A stretch of 64,000 nt of DNA, from positions 930,001 to 994,000 of the forward strand of contig JALJCO010007928.1 of NCBI GenBank assembly GCA_023101725.1. The letters run 5' to 3'. Below the pieces are notes generated by a model. The model was given only the letters and a program-made list of their open reading frames with translations. It had not been told where the DNA came from and ran no database searches. Made by a program: the position numbers and the translations under genes. This document shows positions 12,991 to 25,846 of this stretch, in pieces. This DNA comes from Atherinomorus stipes. Lineage: Eukaryota > Chordata > Actinopteri > Atheriniformes > Atherinidae. Numbering within the stretch: the first letter of the stretch is position 1; every line of letters begins with the position of its first letter.

Positions 12991-13021
<31 letters not shown>
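12991..13021 (+). repeat. 31-base pure G run
   Basis: Thirty-one consecutive G residues. Open frames with proline or glycine runs across it are artefacts of the homopolymer. Confidence 0.95.
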
Positions 13022-13022
<1 letters not shown>

Positions 13023-15072
13023 TTGATGTTTTTGGAGGGGCAAGGGCCACTGCAAAGCTCTGCTTCTGAAACAGTTGTGGTGCCAGAACTTTTTAGATTT
13101 CTGGGATTGAAATTAAGCTGATTAGGAGCGATATCAGACATTGTTAGATTTGGATCTTTTTTGCTGCCCAGTAACCCTGATAATTTCCATTCATCTAGAA
13201 AGATGACCATGCAGTAAGCTTACGCTTCAGCACTTGCTGCTTTATGCTAATGTGTGTTTGAAAGAATCTGTCTTTGAATGGGGAAGGAAATTGGAGCCTC
13301 GTGAAAGTAAATGCAAAGTGAGTAAATCAATACCACAAAAATATTCTTTTATCAATCAGAGTAGGTTGGTTTTACTATCAGAACTGATCATCTTATTTTT
13401 TTACAGCAACGTTACTTTATTAAAACTAAGTCAGTTCTAGTTGTAGAAAAAACAGAAATTAAGATAGTAATCAAACCTTTGCATTCGTAAAGGTTGCATT
13501 CTCATGCTTAAGTTAGAATCAAAATGACTTCAGTGTACCTCAATTACTTGTAGCTAATAAAACTAAAGCTGTAAACTGAGCTTTAAAAGGTCTGCTTAGA
13601 TTTCAAATCATCTCAAGTGTGCACGGGTTTGTCCTCACAAAGTGTACGTCACAAAAGCTGGTGGAGTACCAACTCTGTTCCAACACCCCAAAAAACAAAG
13701 CCATTAGTTGTGACCCAGCCAAGGTCCAACGGTTACCAAACTTTTGTGCTGTTGTCAATGAAACTTTGTGGTTGTTTTGACTGCGTGCCAAACTTTCTCC
13801 GTGCACAAAAACAGTCCTGGTTGTGTGCAGTCTCACACCTTAAACACTCGGAACATTGCATAGTGGTTTCAGCCCATCAGTCCCAGACAACTGCTGCCCT
13901 CCGAGCAAACAGAGGTCCTCCACTGCCACCACACTGCTGCTGCAGGTGCAGCCCCCGCAGCGCCACATGTTGTTAAACACTAGTGAATGGGCAGGTTGTA
14001 AAACTGAAACAACGGATTCCTGGAAGCTTCTCCTTGCAAAAATTAGACAAATGACAAACATTTCTGGAAAATTTGATCATGAATAAAAGTTTGTGTTTGA
14101 AGGTGAGCAAGGCTGCATCGATTCTGCTTCATGTGTAAGTCAGGTACCGGGGCTGTTTAAAGCAGAGGTGATTATAGACACAATGAAAAGTTTGGAGTGC
14201 AAACTTTATTTCCTCTCCACACTTCCCTCCGTCTCATTTTTCCCTACTCTGGCTTTGTGTCTCTATTCTGGGTGGGTTCTGATGTAAATGTTTTCAGTCA
14301 GTTGGCGGCTGAAGCTCAGCAGGTGGTCCACCAAATCCACCGTAACCCCCGGCAACCCCTGTCCAGCCAATCCAAATGCTGCCCTGCCTGCCACAGTGCT
14401 TAGTTAGCCCTGACAGGATCCCATTTGTGTGTGTGTGTGAGAGAGAGAAGCAGCAGAGGACAAGGTGTATACTAGGAGTTATTATTAAAAGTTTATTAGA
14501 AAGTTTCAGCAGTTGGGAGATTGAGTGAGTGTCAGTGAGCATGGAGGCATCTGGGCATATGATTTATGTCTGCTTATTGGTCACCCACAATTGCTGTGTC
14601 ACTTTAGGAAGATAATCTGCTCGACTTCCCATTCATGTGTGTTTTTACCGGAGAAGCATAAGAAACTCACAATAAAACTGCTTCCTTGATTTGAATATTC
14701 TGTAGGTTTTTTAAGGTTTTTGAAAGATACTTTGAGGTTCAGACAAAAAAAAAAAAAAAACAAAAAACAAATCAAGCAAAAAACAGTGACAATTTCAAGG
14801 CAGGTGCAGTAATGAATATTTAAAGTTGACATTGCGCATTTTCAGGAGATTTATCTAACTACACTCATACACTTTAAGTAATATACATTTTCAAATGCCA
14901 ACATAATGAAGTAATCATAATTACTTTTTTACACTAAAATCAGCAACTCACACGTAAAGACTGAAACCAGTCTCACATTTTCAACTTATTTATTTACGTG
15001 ATATTTTAACACTGCAGTTAACTACTATTTGCTCATTTTAATAAGTTTCTTTTTTGTATAGCAACTTCAGCA

Positions 15073-15120
15073 TCATAACTTCAGGGTCATTGTGGAGGCG
15101 CGATGACCCTGAAGTTATGA
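15073..15120. repeat. Perfect 18-bp inverted repeat with 12-base loop
   Basis: The left arm TCATAACTTCAGGGTCAT (15073-15090) is the exact reverse complement of 15103-15120, with loop TGTGGAGGCGCG between them. It lies 28 bases before a MITE. It may be a young foldback fragment or the remains of another element; no family is recognised. Confidence 0.9.
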
Positions 15121-15148
15121 CCCTGAATCAAATAGTAAAAAGTACATA

Positions 15149-15382
15149 TGAAGAGTTCATTTGCAAAAACAGTTAACCACCATTTTGAAAAAACGGAGTT
15201 AACCGCTTTTCATCACTGTCGGGTACAAACCTCCTATCTCCATTTAACATGATTAAAACCCTCTACTTCATGTGAGTGTGATTTGCTAAAAATATTCAAA
15301 AAGTAAATGTGTTTATTTGCAGACACAGTTAACTCCATTTTTTTGAAATGGTGGTTAACAGTCTTTGCAAATGAACTCTTCA
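15149..15382. mobile_element. Tc1/mariner-type MITE, copy 1 of the TGAAGAGTTC family
   Basis: The terminal inverted repeats start TGAAGAGTTCATTTGCAAA and end with the reverse complement, and TA lies directly outside both ends. Within it, the GTTAACCACCATTTT segment is also repeated in inverted form near the other end. It has no coding capacity. A second copy of 235 bp lies at 56883-57117 inside a larger element. The equal length, shared interior and TA flanks make the boundaries secure. Confidence 0.9.
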
Positions 15383-15384
15383 TA

Positions 15385-18300
15385 TATATAAATTAGAAAC
15401 TCTGAATAAGCTGATGATAAATCAGTTCCAATAATGAATGAATAATAATAAATAAATCAGCTAAATTATTTGCTAGATTGTTAGCTAATAAAATTGGATA
15501 AACTCGAAGCGTTAGCGAGGACACAGCAGAATACAGAGAATGTTGTATTATGTGTTTCACGGACAAGACTGCAGGAAAGCATCTCAAGCGCTGTGATTAT
15601 ACACAGCTTTAAAGGATCTAGAGGCAGGATTAAGAAATGAGATTCGAGAGTGATGTGACTGAGGCTGCGAGTTACTGCAGCCACCAACTGGCACGGGAGC
15701 GTGCACAAACTGATGCTATAACGTTGTTTACTATGCTAATAAAGTATTTTTCTGCATAGCGCCACTTTTTAGTGTCTTTCAGTTGATCTGGATCGTTTGC
15801 TGACGGCAGAAGAATCCATAACTATCCCTTGCAGGGTTTGAATTCACCGGTCCCGTCTCCTTCCTGTTTCAAAACTGTCAGAGGCGTGTATGCAACGTCA
15901 TTTGACGTAACATCTGCAGGACAGCGCAGGAAATTCAGCCAACGATTTGCGGCACATTATGCAGCACACAGCCTGTTCAAGGCAACAGAGAACGACGTTG
16001 GTGGGCTCGTTCTTTTTGGTTTTTTAATGCTTCATCACTCATTAGCATAAAAAAACTGGACATGCATGTTTATTCTTTCACAATTCCTGCCTCTAGTCCC
16101 TTTATTACACAGAAAAGTTAATGGGAAGCTAATGGGAAGATGCTCTGCTGTGTTTTTCAACTTGAACATGTCACAGTGAAGGAAAATAGTTTTTGTCTAC
16201 GTTATCTTTCAAGACCAGGATCAAGAAGGCTGGTTCTGTTTCTTTTTGGGACTGATTTGAAGCTGATTGTCTAAAAAAGAATGCTGCACAAGCTGCTGAA
16301 CATAATGAACAATTCTTCACAACCACTACACAACAGTAAAGAAACAATGTGTTCAGTCACACGGTGAGTGTTCAGGCTCCTTCAAGTATCTAAAGGTCAC
16401 AAAGATACAGGAAGTCCTTCCTGTCAACATCTTTCCCCTCCAGAACAAAATGATCGGCAACTATTTTTTTTAATAAAAATGAATAAATAGATAATAGAAG
16501 CTACGGTGACGTGCAGTATTCGTTCATTTCATTTAATTCAAAACCACCGTGGTGATCAGATACTAACTGCACGGTCTCCAGACAGCAGAATGTCTGCTGG
16601 ATAAGACGTTTTACAGATTTAAGTTTCCATCTTAACTTCCAGAACATTCTTTGTCCACCTGAAGAAGAGAGCCAACATTTCAGCATATTTCATTTCACCT
16701 CACATGACTTACATCTCACAGCACTTTGATACATTCATTGCTATCTATTTCACCTATAAATATGCCACCATTATCAATATGTTAGAATCGTAACGGAGCT
16801 CTGCATGTCCTTGATCTTCATAACATTTATTCATTTTTTAATTTCTTTCCATCAGCAGTAATGATGAGTATATGAAGATGTTTATAAAAATATGTTGCAC
16901 ATGTGTGTGTGTGTGTGAGAGAGAGAAGCAGAAGCAGTGGATGGATGGATGAATGGTGTGAATAGCTGAGCTATCATCAGCGTTGATTGGCTTTGAGAGG
17001 CTCTGAGTGCTGGGTCCATCCCAACTGCTTTCCTGGGTCCTTAGGAGCACTGGCTTGTGTGTGTGTAGGTGTGTGAGCACATATATCCTCTGTGTGTGTG
17101 TCTCAGGGTTTCTGTGTGCAGATATGTGTCTGTAGAGCCATATTAAGCCCCTGTATGCCCTGCAAAGTACAAAAACATACAAGGGCAACCAGGAGGATGA
17201 GTGGTTTTAGAGACTGCTATTCATCCCGAAGATGAAGAGTTGAAACTGCGTCAGCAAGCAGCTGCCCCGCTGAAGTGTCCTTGAGCAAGATTCAGTTTTT
17301 CCTATATCCAAAGATTCTGAGGAAAAACTGAAGAACGCAGTTTCCGCCACTGAATAATTAAAGTATTGCAAATCTACTCCATATCCTTAAAACACATTTT
17401 ACCCTTTCTTCCCTGTTTCTGATGAGTAGTCTACCTCAGCCTGCAGCAGCTCCAGACTCTGAGGCAGAAGTTGAGAAATACTGTTCAGTGTCTGTTCAGA
17501 CTGAAGCTGCCGCAGTCACTCAGTAGAAAAAAGATTTCCAAGACCTTATTTCCCCCGTATGGTTCAAAGAAATGCAAGCGATAGACAATGAAGTAATGAG
17601 AAAAATGAGCACTCATTTCCTCCAAGCTGAGAGGAAGTATCGCCAACCTGATTGCCCAACTCCTCCCGCCCTTGTCTGAGCTGCATACATACCAAAGACA
17701 GCACTAGAGGGAAGAGAAAGGCTCTCAGTTAATATTTAACCAGGCTATGTAAAGACACAGTCAGATAGCTGAGCTTATGAGCAAATACACTCATGTGTGT
17801 GGGACAACAGTTTAATGGCCTAAGTGTATGGTAATACTGCAGCTCTGAAGAGGCAGTGAAATGCTTAAAATTGGCAAAACATGAATGGATGAACCTCCTG
17901 AACTGCTCTCTAGTGTTATATACTATATATGTGATGTATAGCTCGTTTCAGTGTCACTACATTTTATAAACTTAAGCTTAAAATGGAAATGTTACATAAT
18001 ATTTTGCCACTAATATAGCATTTAGTTATTGGAATTGATGAGACATCATTAAGAATGAAATGTCATCAACAGGTTGACTTTGAAGTATATTTTCAAAAGT
18101 TTGCATTGCAGCCGAAACTTCTGCAGAAGGCCAAATATAGCCGAGGTATGACCTCACTGTATACGCTGTTAGGCACATATGCATTCATGGATGTCTGCAT
18201 GTGTGTTAAAAAGAGAAAGCTCTTTTTTTTTCGACCTAGTTGGCATTAGTTGTACCATGTGGCTCTGTGTGAGTGTGTGCACGCATGTGTGTGTGTGTTG

Positions 18301-20337
18301 GTGTTTTGTATAGAAAGTGCTGCGTGCAGTAGAACGGGAATTTGGTGCCATCAGCACAGTGATGTCAGCACACACAGACAAACAAAGCCAGAATCCAAAC
18401 CCCTCTCCCAACTACCCACAATCCTGCTGGAAACTGTGGGGGGCCCAACTCTGGGGTCCCGCTGCCGTTAAAACACACATACACGCATGTTAACACAGAT
18501 TTAGATGCACAGAAATGAACACGCATGCACTTGCGTTCACAAGTTGGGAGGCCCACACATGAAACACAAATGTACAAATTGTACTTGAATTCAGTAATAC
18601 ACAGGCTCCTTTAGTGATATACATACAGATAAACCCCAGGATCGTATAAATACTGGGCATGATCAGTCTTAAACAGGGATAAACCAAAAATATTTTTAGT
18701 TTAAAATACCTTTTAAACTTGGGCAAAAGCATAAGACAAACTAAGTGTTTTTTTCTGAATGTTAAAAATAAACTGAAAAGCCTCTTGGCATCTGAAATTA
18801 ATTGTAGTCTTTTAGAAAACAATGCAGCCACTTGCTTTAAAGGAAAGTACCTGTAAAAAAAAAAAAAGTACCTTTTGTTAGTTTTTATTAATGTTTTGTC
18901 ATTTAAACCCAAATGCAAACTCATTTAAGCTCGTCTTTTTCCATGAACAGCTCTGAAACGAGCTGTTCATACACACTTGGCTGCTACCGCTGCCATGAAT
19001 CCTACTTTGCATTGTGTGTCTGTATTAATCTGCAGCAGCAGTGAGTGAGCAGTCAAATCAGAAGCACACCTCTGTTTGCGTTGGCCTGGCCCTCTGCCAC
19101 GCTGCACCGGGCTCAGCCGCATGCTTTGCAAATGGGGGGTGACATTACTGTTTTTGTGTGGTACTTCATATGAAAATACTGTGACTGCTCTGAAAGAGAT
19201 ATTAATATGGATATAATAATGTGTTTAGATAACGAAAGGCAGGCTGTGTGATCTCAAGGGATCAGGTAAATGCACGTATTTGATTTGCTTGAACAGGGGA
19301 GGCTACTTGGTGAATAGTTTCTTTTTAATCTTTCTCTTTTTCGTCAATGTCATTTTGAGTTGGTTGTGTAAAGCATCTTGTAAAGTCACATATGCCCTGT
19401 CAATCAAAATTACATTGCACCCTTTAACATGTTGTTTTAGTCGACTGTCGCTCTTGCACTTTGTGCAACTCTGTGCACGATAGGCTTCCCACTGCCACAT
19501 TTATTGTAGCACAAACTAAGACAGTCTGTTGTCTAAACAAAAAGAAAGAAAAAAAGTTGCAAGACTCATGTAAACTCTCACAGGAACTCTGTCAAGCAGA
19601 ATGTGATGTCATGGGGTCAAATCCCACCATGTCAGCTGGACGGTGTGTCACCGTATAAAGGAACTGAGCGGCTTTCTGTTTTAATGCTGCTGTAGTATTT
19701 CTTTGTTGAACTGTTACACAACAATTAGCTACTGTTGCTGTTTGTCTCAGTTCTTTAAATGCCCCTCTGTCCAAAACAGTCGGAGCCAGACTGGAGCTGG
19801 TAGTGTGCATGCGTGTGTGCGCATGTTTATTTGTGTGGCTTTTTCTTTCTCTTTCGGGGGGTTGGGATCAGGGTAAGTGGGCATACTGGACCCAAACAGG
19901 TCCTCATTGTACTGGAGGAGGAAGAACCCAGTCGTACTGCACACTATTCAGCCAAGTTTGAAGTTGATGGAGGGGTGTATGTGTGTGTGTAGGTGCATTT
20001 GTTTGTGTGTGTATTTACAGTGTGCTGGGAGATTTGGAAACTCTAGTTAAATGTGTATTGAGGGGGGTGGATTTTATCTACCCCCATCCCTCTCCTTCAT
20101 TCTGTCTGTGTGTGTGTGCGTCTGTGGGTTGCGGAGGAAAGATAACAATAGTTTCCTTTGACCCGTGCAATGAAGGAGTTCTTCATATTCAGATGGCTGC
20201 TGCTTGATTTGCACTTACTTTTGCTTTGGCCGAACTTTCGCATCATTGAAAAGATCACTTTAAACTTTCTGCAAGTAAACTTCGCTGCAGCACATGAGAG
20301 AGAAAAGTCACCGAGTTACCCGGCCTGAACTGTATTT
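15385..20337. other. Non-coding stretch with TG repeats
   Basis: No gene seen. TG/GA microsatellites occur at about 16902-16925, 17056-17101 and 18267-18300. Near 19597 a GGGGTCAAATCCCACC segment resembles the B box of a tRNA-derived SINE, but no A box was found and the case is weak. Confidence 0.55.
18943..18970. repeat. Perfect 11-bp inverted repeat with 6-base loop
   Basis: ATGAACAGCTC and GAGCTGTTCAT flank TGAAAC. It could form a small hairpin or act as a palindromic protein-binding site; no specific factor is assigned. Confidence 0.8.
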
Positions 20338-20350
20338 GTTGCCTGGTAAC
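20338..20350. promoter_or_regulatory. Candidate RFX X-box
   Basis: GTTGCC-T-GGTAAC matches the RFX-family X-box consensus of two inverted half-sites (GTNRCC and RGYAAC) with a one-base spacer. X-boxes are typical of ciliary-gene promoters and some enhancers. No promoter is evident next to it, so a distal role or chance match is possible. Confidence 0.35.
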
Positions 20351-20816
20351 ACAACCTTGGATGAAGAAACACTGAGAGCTATTGTGGGTGTACAAGGATT
20401 CACTGTGAACTCTGACCTTTAAGTCTCAGCGGCTTTTCACCAAGTCTGAGTGTTTTTTAAATCTGCTTCCTGTAATTTCACAGGATTGATTTGACTTCTA
20501 TTAAAAACACAGAACTCCCCTGCTATTACTGCACTTGCTGCTTCAACCCAAACCTTTAACTAAATACTGTGTATTGAAGAGAATGAACTAAATACTATGA
20601 ATTAAAAAGGAAGACAAGAAGATGAGATCACATCATAGAAGTTGATGTCTCAGATGGCTACTTTGCATTTACTTCAGTATCCTTTTCAGTGATGTAACAG
20701 GGTTGAAAATAGACTCAAGAGCACCAGACAATACATGAACTGGATGGAAAATGGGAACTCCTGGATACGCACCTAAATACACACACCCAAACATGCACAT
20801 ACAAGAGCATCCTCAC

Positions 20817-20925
20817 ACTGGGATTCTCATAGAGAGACGCAGCAATGCCTTGGAGGATGCCAGTCATGCCCAGCTTCCGCTGCGCTCCAAATTGAGCGTG
20901 GCACAGAGTGTATGAAGTCAGCCGT
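20817..20925 (-). other. Candidate internal coding exon, unrecognised
   Basis: On the minus strand CTCTCTTCCAG forms a good acceptor at 20926-20927, and AGT|GTGAGG forms an acceptable donor at 20816. The 109 bases between are open in a frame containing CHAQFGAQRKLGMTGILQGI, with G or C at most third positions. The frame is also open well beyond on both sides (159 codons in all), long for this AT-rich window. The peptide is not recognised, and a chance frame is possible. It would mean a minus-strand gene spans this area. Confidence 0.25.
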
Positions 20926-22599
20926 CTGGAAGAGAGCCAGGCATTGTTCCACCAAGCAGCTGGATGGTAATTACTAGAGAGAAGGGGAGAGTAGCTCTGC
21001 CACCTCACCACTGTTGCTTCTGCTTCCTCCCATGGTGGCTGTGTCACACAGGAAAGATTTATATGATAAATCAGGGTTGAGTGAATACTCATCTGCTGAG
21101 CATCAACAATGGCGGCCTTCATCAAGAGCACTGAGGTTTTATTTACAGATGTGATGAAATGGCATGAAATGGCATGAAACTCTGCAAAGTGCAACAGCTT
21201 GTTTCCACTGGAGTTTATAAATGCTGATGGGAAATTTAGAAAAACTAAACTGCAAAGAAATTAAAGGAATAATTAATTTTACATTTTTCCTTTGGTTTCA
21301 CCTTCATATGGTAAAATATTAAGATATAAATATATACATATAGATATTTATTATTTAATTTGATTTAATTCGATTTAATTCGTGTCTCAGCTTCTTTGAA
21401 CTGAGGGGATCATTAGGTGTTTCTTTAGTTTTTCTTTTTTATTTGGAAACAGAACATTTTTGCTGGTTTTGTTGATTTTTCTTAGTCCCACCTTTATTAT
21501 CAAAGGGCTCTTGTCAGACCAACAGATTTCAGGCCTCTTTGCAAAAAGTTTTCTGCACTGAGAGCTGACTCGTTGACTGCTGGAAGACGAACTGGTTTGA
21601 GATCAGAAGAAGTTGCTGTTGATAAAAGTATACAAGTACAAAAAATAGAAGAATAAAAACATATTATTAAATAAAGAATATACTAATCTTAAACAGAAAA
21701 AATATGCAGTTGCACCAGCAAATACATCATATGCACACAGATTTTTTTCATCATTTCAGTCATTTACAGAATAGGATAAGGCATATTGCACATGTTTTAA
21801 GAGTACCAACTGAAACTAGAAACTGGTTCTGAACCAGCCTTCAGCCCTTTGTCTGTTTTGAGCCACTATAATATCCTCTACTGGTTTTGGGGCTTTTGAG
21901 AGGCTGGAGTTCAACATTTTGGTTGTTTCCATGTATTCTACATGTCTTTAATATCTGCTTAACTCTACTCTAAATGATTTGTCCTGTATTTGAAAATAAA
22001 TCAGAAAGAAATAGTGCTTACCTTATATTTTTCTCTTCCAATCACATAAATGCTTTGGTTAAAATGGCCCTTTCATTGTTTTATATGAGTGGGTTTTTTG
22101 GGGTGGAATGATCTTACTCTGGAACATCTGAGTCTTAGATTTGTTTAGGTGGTAGATTTAACAGATTTGTAGACCCAGTTCCATCTGAAGCTGGTTAAAT
22201 AAATTCTTTTATTTACGTTGTGCCAATTTATAACATATGTAATCTAAGGATACTTTTTAAATTCATACTTTAGTCCTTAAGTTAATTGAGCAGCACTTTG
22301 CAGTTGGAGGGAAAATCAGATGTTTTGACTTTTATGCAATTCTTATTTTTATTGATCAGTCCAATCTACGACGAATACTGCACACGCAATAGAAAAAAAT
22401 TCACATTTTGTACCAAAGAAAAACAAAGCATGAGAAAATACTCCTCCACTCTCATGAACCAGCTGAACTTACTGGGGTTTAATCGTCCACTTCATCTGTG
22501 CACACATACCTTAGTGTCTTTAGCAGTTTTAAAAATATGGGTTGTGTACATTTATCTGATCTTAAATAACAGATCAATATAGATAAAGTGAGATACATC

Positions 22600-22710
22600 A
22601 TGCTGGAGGAAGACCGGGTGGTGGACAGAGGGGAGGTGGAGCTCTGCAAACGTCCAGGTCTGAGGAATGTGTCAACTTGCTGTCAACTATGTGCTGCTTT
22701 GTCATGAGAC
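22600..22710 (+). other. Short open frame with coding-like codon use
   Basis: A 36-codon frame begins MLEEDRVVDRGEVELCKRPG. Its first 20 codons use G or C at most third positions, which contrasts with the AT-rich surroundings, and a CCAG|GTCTGA sequence at about 22656-22662 could act as a donor. The upstream acceptor (AAATAACAG at about 22570) is weak. No homologue is recognised. It is noted because of composition, not identity. Confidence 0.2.
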
Positions 22711-22794
22711 CGCAGAGCGCTGGAAACACGTAAAAGCTGCCTTTTTCACACCTTCAAATCCTCCCGCCCTCCTTCTTCCTCTTCACCCCTGCCT

Positions 22795-22845
22795 CCCCCC
22801 CCCCCCCCACACACACACACACATACACCCACACGCACACACACA
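22795..22845 (+). repeat. C14 run followed by (AC)n microsatellite
   Basis: A pure C run passes into a CA repeat with a few interruptions. Confidence 0.9.
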
Positions 22846-25800
22846 GTGGCAGCAGTAGCCAGGCCAGTGCTAGTGCAGCTGTGACCAGAACAATAGCATT
22901 CCTCAGGTTTTAAACGCTTGGCACTTAGATTCCTAACAGTCAAATTCCTGGCGGGGAGAAGCCGGGGGTTGCTATAGGACGCCAAGAGCTGTAAGAAGCC
23001 TTGTAAGGAGACGTACAGCTGTAAAGCACTGTGTGATTTGGCTTTTTTATGAGAGGGATGGATTGGTGCATGGGGGCGGGGGTGAAGCTCTGTTGTCCTT
23101 TTTTTTTTTTTCCTCAGATGTGACATTTTCAACACGGCAGTTGTAGCGGTTTAAGCTGAGAGGTGTCCTGCTGCTCTGCCAGGGCATCATGTGTTGATAG
23201 AGGCACCTGTTAGGTCAATATGTGTGTCTTGTAATGCGCTTTTGGCACATGGGGTGCTGAAAGCTACACAGATGTGCTGAAAGTGACACATTACTTTAAA
23301 GAGTGTTAAATTAGGTGTTAACAAAGGACATAAACAGGGGTCGGTTGTGTTTATATTTTAGCAGGGAGATGCTGCTCAGCTTCACTCTAACATAAAAGAT
23401 TATAAAAACATTCATTTCCAATTTTATTTTTGTTTTTATCGTACAGAGAAAACCAGCACTTCAGTGTTTGTTAGTCACAGTTTAAGTTACACAAACATAA
23501 AAAAGAAGAGAGAATAGAAAGCTCATATATTGGCCGTCATGTGTGGCTTCTCTGGTGGTTTTAGTTCACACAGCACTGAGCTGCCAAACTATCAGCCCAT
23601 CTGAAATAACCCCCAAAAATAACGATTCTCTCATTAACCACGCCTGTTTCACAATTTAAATATAAATGAATCTAATTTAGAAAACCTCGGGCGTGATGAA
23701 GGGGACTCATTTAGAGCCAATCTAAAATTAATGAGGGCATCTGGAGAGAGAGAGAGAGAGGAAGAGGGGCCCTGTGTGGCTTAACAGATACTGGAGTTAA
23801 CAAGCTACTGTACTTTAAACACTGGAAAATCCCCATTAATTTTAAAGTTAAGGCAGTACTGTACTCTGAATGGTGGAAAAGAGCCTTCATGTTGGTTCAA
23901 ACACATGGCAGTGACTCTTACAGACTGACTCCTGGCCTCTCGCTGTCGAGCGTACTTCTAATTGAAGGATTTTGATTTAAAAATTTTGGTGTATGGGTAC
24001 AATTCAACCCTGACATCTATAGTCCTGCAAAATATGCAGTCAAAAGTCAAAACCCTGTATTGAATTATCTAACCATTGTAGATTTGAGCCACAAGTTTGT
24101 CTACTTCAAACAAATGTTCACTTTGTCACGTCCTCTCCCACAGCGACTGATCGAGTGGCTCCAGCAGATGCCAGCCAGCTCCCACAGTGACTGTTTGGTT
24201 TTGCAGGTTTAATTCCCAATGGGTTTGGGTCTAGAGTGATTAGGCTGAGCCCTAAAGGCCAGCGGGCTTGTCAGGTGTCTCCACACATTAATGTCGTTCT
24301 GCTCACACCCTGAGCCGACAGCACAGCGAGGCAGAGGGGGAAAGAGAAGCGCTGATCTGGTGTGGTGGGAGGCGCAGAGGGATAGAGAGGAACTTCATGT
24401 TTGACTGTATTGTTCTTTTTATTAAATCACAAATTAAGAACTAAGAAGTTGAACCACTCAAATATTTTTCTCAGGAAGGACTCATGTGGTGGTGTTATTG
24501 ATTGTAATTGTACTGTTAAAACCATGAAGAGGAATATTTCTGTAAAACTTTGAAAAATATTAAAAGATTCTCTCTGGCTTCTGCGGTGATGTAGTTAAAA
24601 GCTACGAGACTCCTTTCTGATGACTTTCGAGTTTCAGCTCTTTTCTGCTGGTAAAAGCAAACTCACTGGTGGATGCTACCTCAACATTTTCTTTAGCCTT
24701 TAACCCTAAAACCAGCTGAGTGTCAACACAGCCCACTTTCCCCTGCTGGATTCAAACAAACTTGCATTGTGTCTGTGCACAAACAACTTCCTGAATGCAG
24801 ACATGCAGCTTGTTAGGGGGGGGGGGGGTTACTCCCCCTTACTAAAAACTCTTCCTGCTTCTGACCTCCAACCTCATCCCACTCCACCCACACCCAGCAC
24901 TTACACAGCATGGTGCAGCTATAGGAGGGAGGAGTGGGTGATGGGGAGAGGGCATTAGGCTTTAGTGCGTGTATAGGCAAAGGAGGTGATGTTAGGTTTT
25001 AGAGTGGGGAGGGGAGGCTGAGGGGGGCACTTGTGTCTTGTTCTGAAGGAGTAGAGAAATAAAGTGTTGGAGTTGGAGGGAGGAGGGGAGATGAGGAGAC
25101 CTGCTGAGAGGGCAGCCTATATACACTCCTCCTCCTTCCTGCTATACCTCTGCCTCCGTCCCTCTCCTCTTTTCCTCCCTCCTCCTACCCTCCTCTCCTC
25201 TATCTCCAGCTGTGGGGGTAAAATACATTACATGCTTGCTAATCAAACCTCCATTACAAGTTTGGAAGGAGTGAAGCAAAATCTAGAGTTCTTCTTTGTT
25301 CTTCTGCCTAACTCTTAAAACTCCCCTCACTTTTGACTGGCGTGTAATATGTGTGTATTGCTTCAGCTGTCACGTGCTGCAGGTACCAGCAACATCCCAA
25401 CATTCAGACAAACCACTAGGCAACTGAAATTGTATATATTTGTTTTTTTTTTTTTTTTTTCATTACAAGGAAATTAATTATATGAGAAGTGTATTTGGGG
25501 TCCCATTCTTACCAATCTGACCCAAAGGGTGATGCTTGACACGCTGCAATCTATTGAAAGGTTGAAAGAATTGTCATTTAACATGTGACTAATTGATTGA
25601 TTGAAGTGTTTATTCAAAATATGAAAAAAATGATGGCGCAAAAAAAAGAAAAAAATATAAGACACACAAATACATATTTAAAAAAGGAGTGACAAGAAGT
25701 ACAAGTTGTAAATTCCCACCCCAAGAAGAAAGAACACAAACTACTGGATGTCTGCCACTGTCCTCCTCCACGTCTTCTTCATTATAAATCAACCACAGCG

Positions 25801-25846
25801 TTACATAGATGATGCATTTATTTCTATCTGGCTGATATGCCACCTA

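Larger units (their letters stand above)
11906..15072. other. Non-coding stretch with a GC-rich islet
   Basis: No gene recognised. A GC-richer islet at about 13856-13975 is open on both strands, but neither peptide is recognised. TG repeats at 14427-14440 and a poly-A run near 14744 are simple sequence. Confidence 0.5.
20926..25846. other. Mostly non-coding stretch
   Basis: Apart from the candidate exon at 22600-22710 no gene is seen. It holds AATTCGATTT-type short repeats at 21347-21382, a GA run at 23746-23760, a 13-base G run at 24816-24828 and pyrimidine-rich sequence at 25117-25210. From about 25590 the DNA resembles degraded repeat sequence. Confidence 0.55.

Noticed and set aside
12591..13210. 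Overlapping minus-strand frames with proline and arginine/glutamate runs
   Set aside because: They translate the poly-G run and the polypyrimidine tract; composition explains the lack of stops.
18490..18924. 144-codon minus-strand frame rich in phenylalanine and lysine
   Set aside because: AT-rich chance frame with no recognisable domain or splice signals.
19590..19620. B box-like GGGGTCAAATCCC considered as a SINE or tRNA gene
   Set aside because: No A box, no cloverleaf and no SINE body could be recognised around it.
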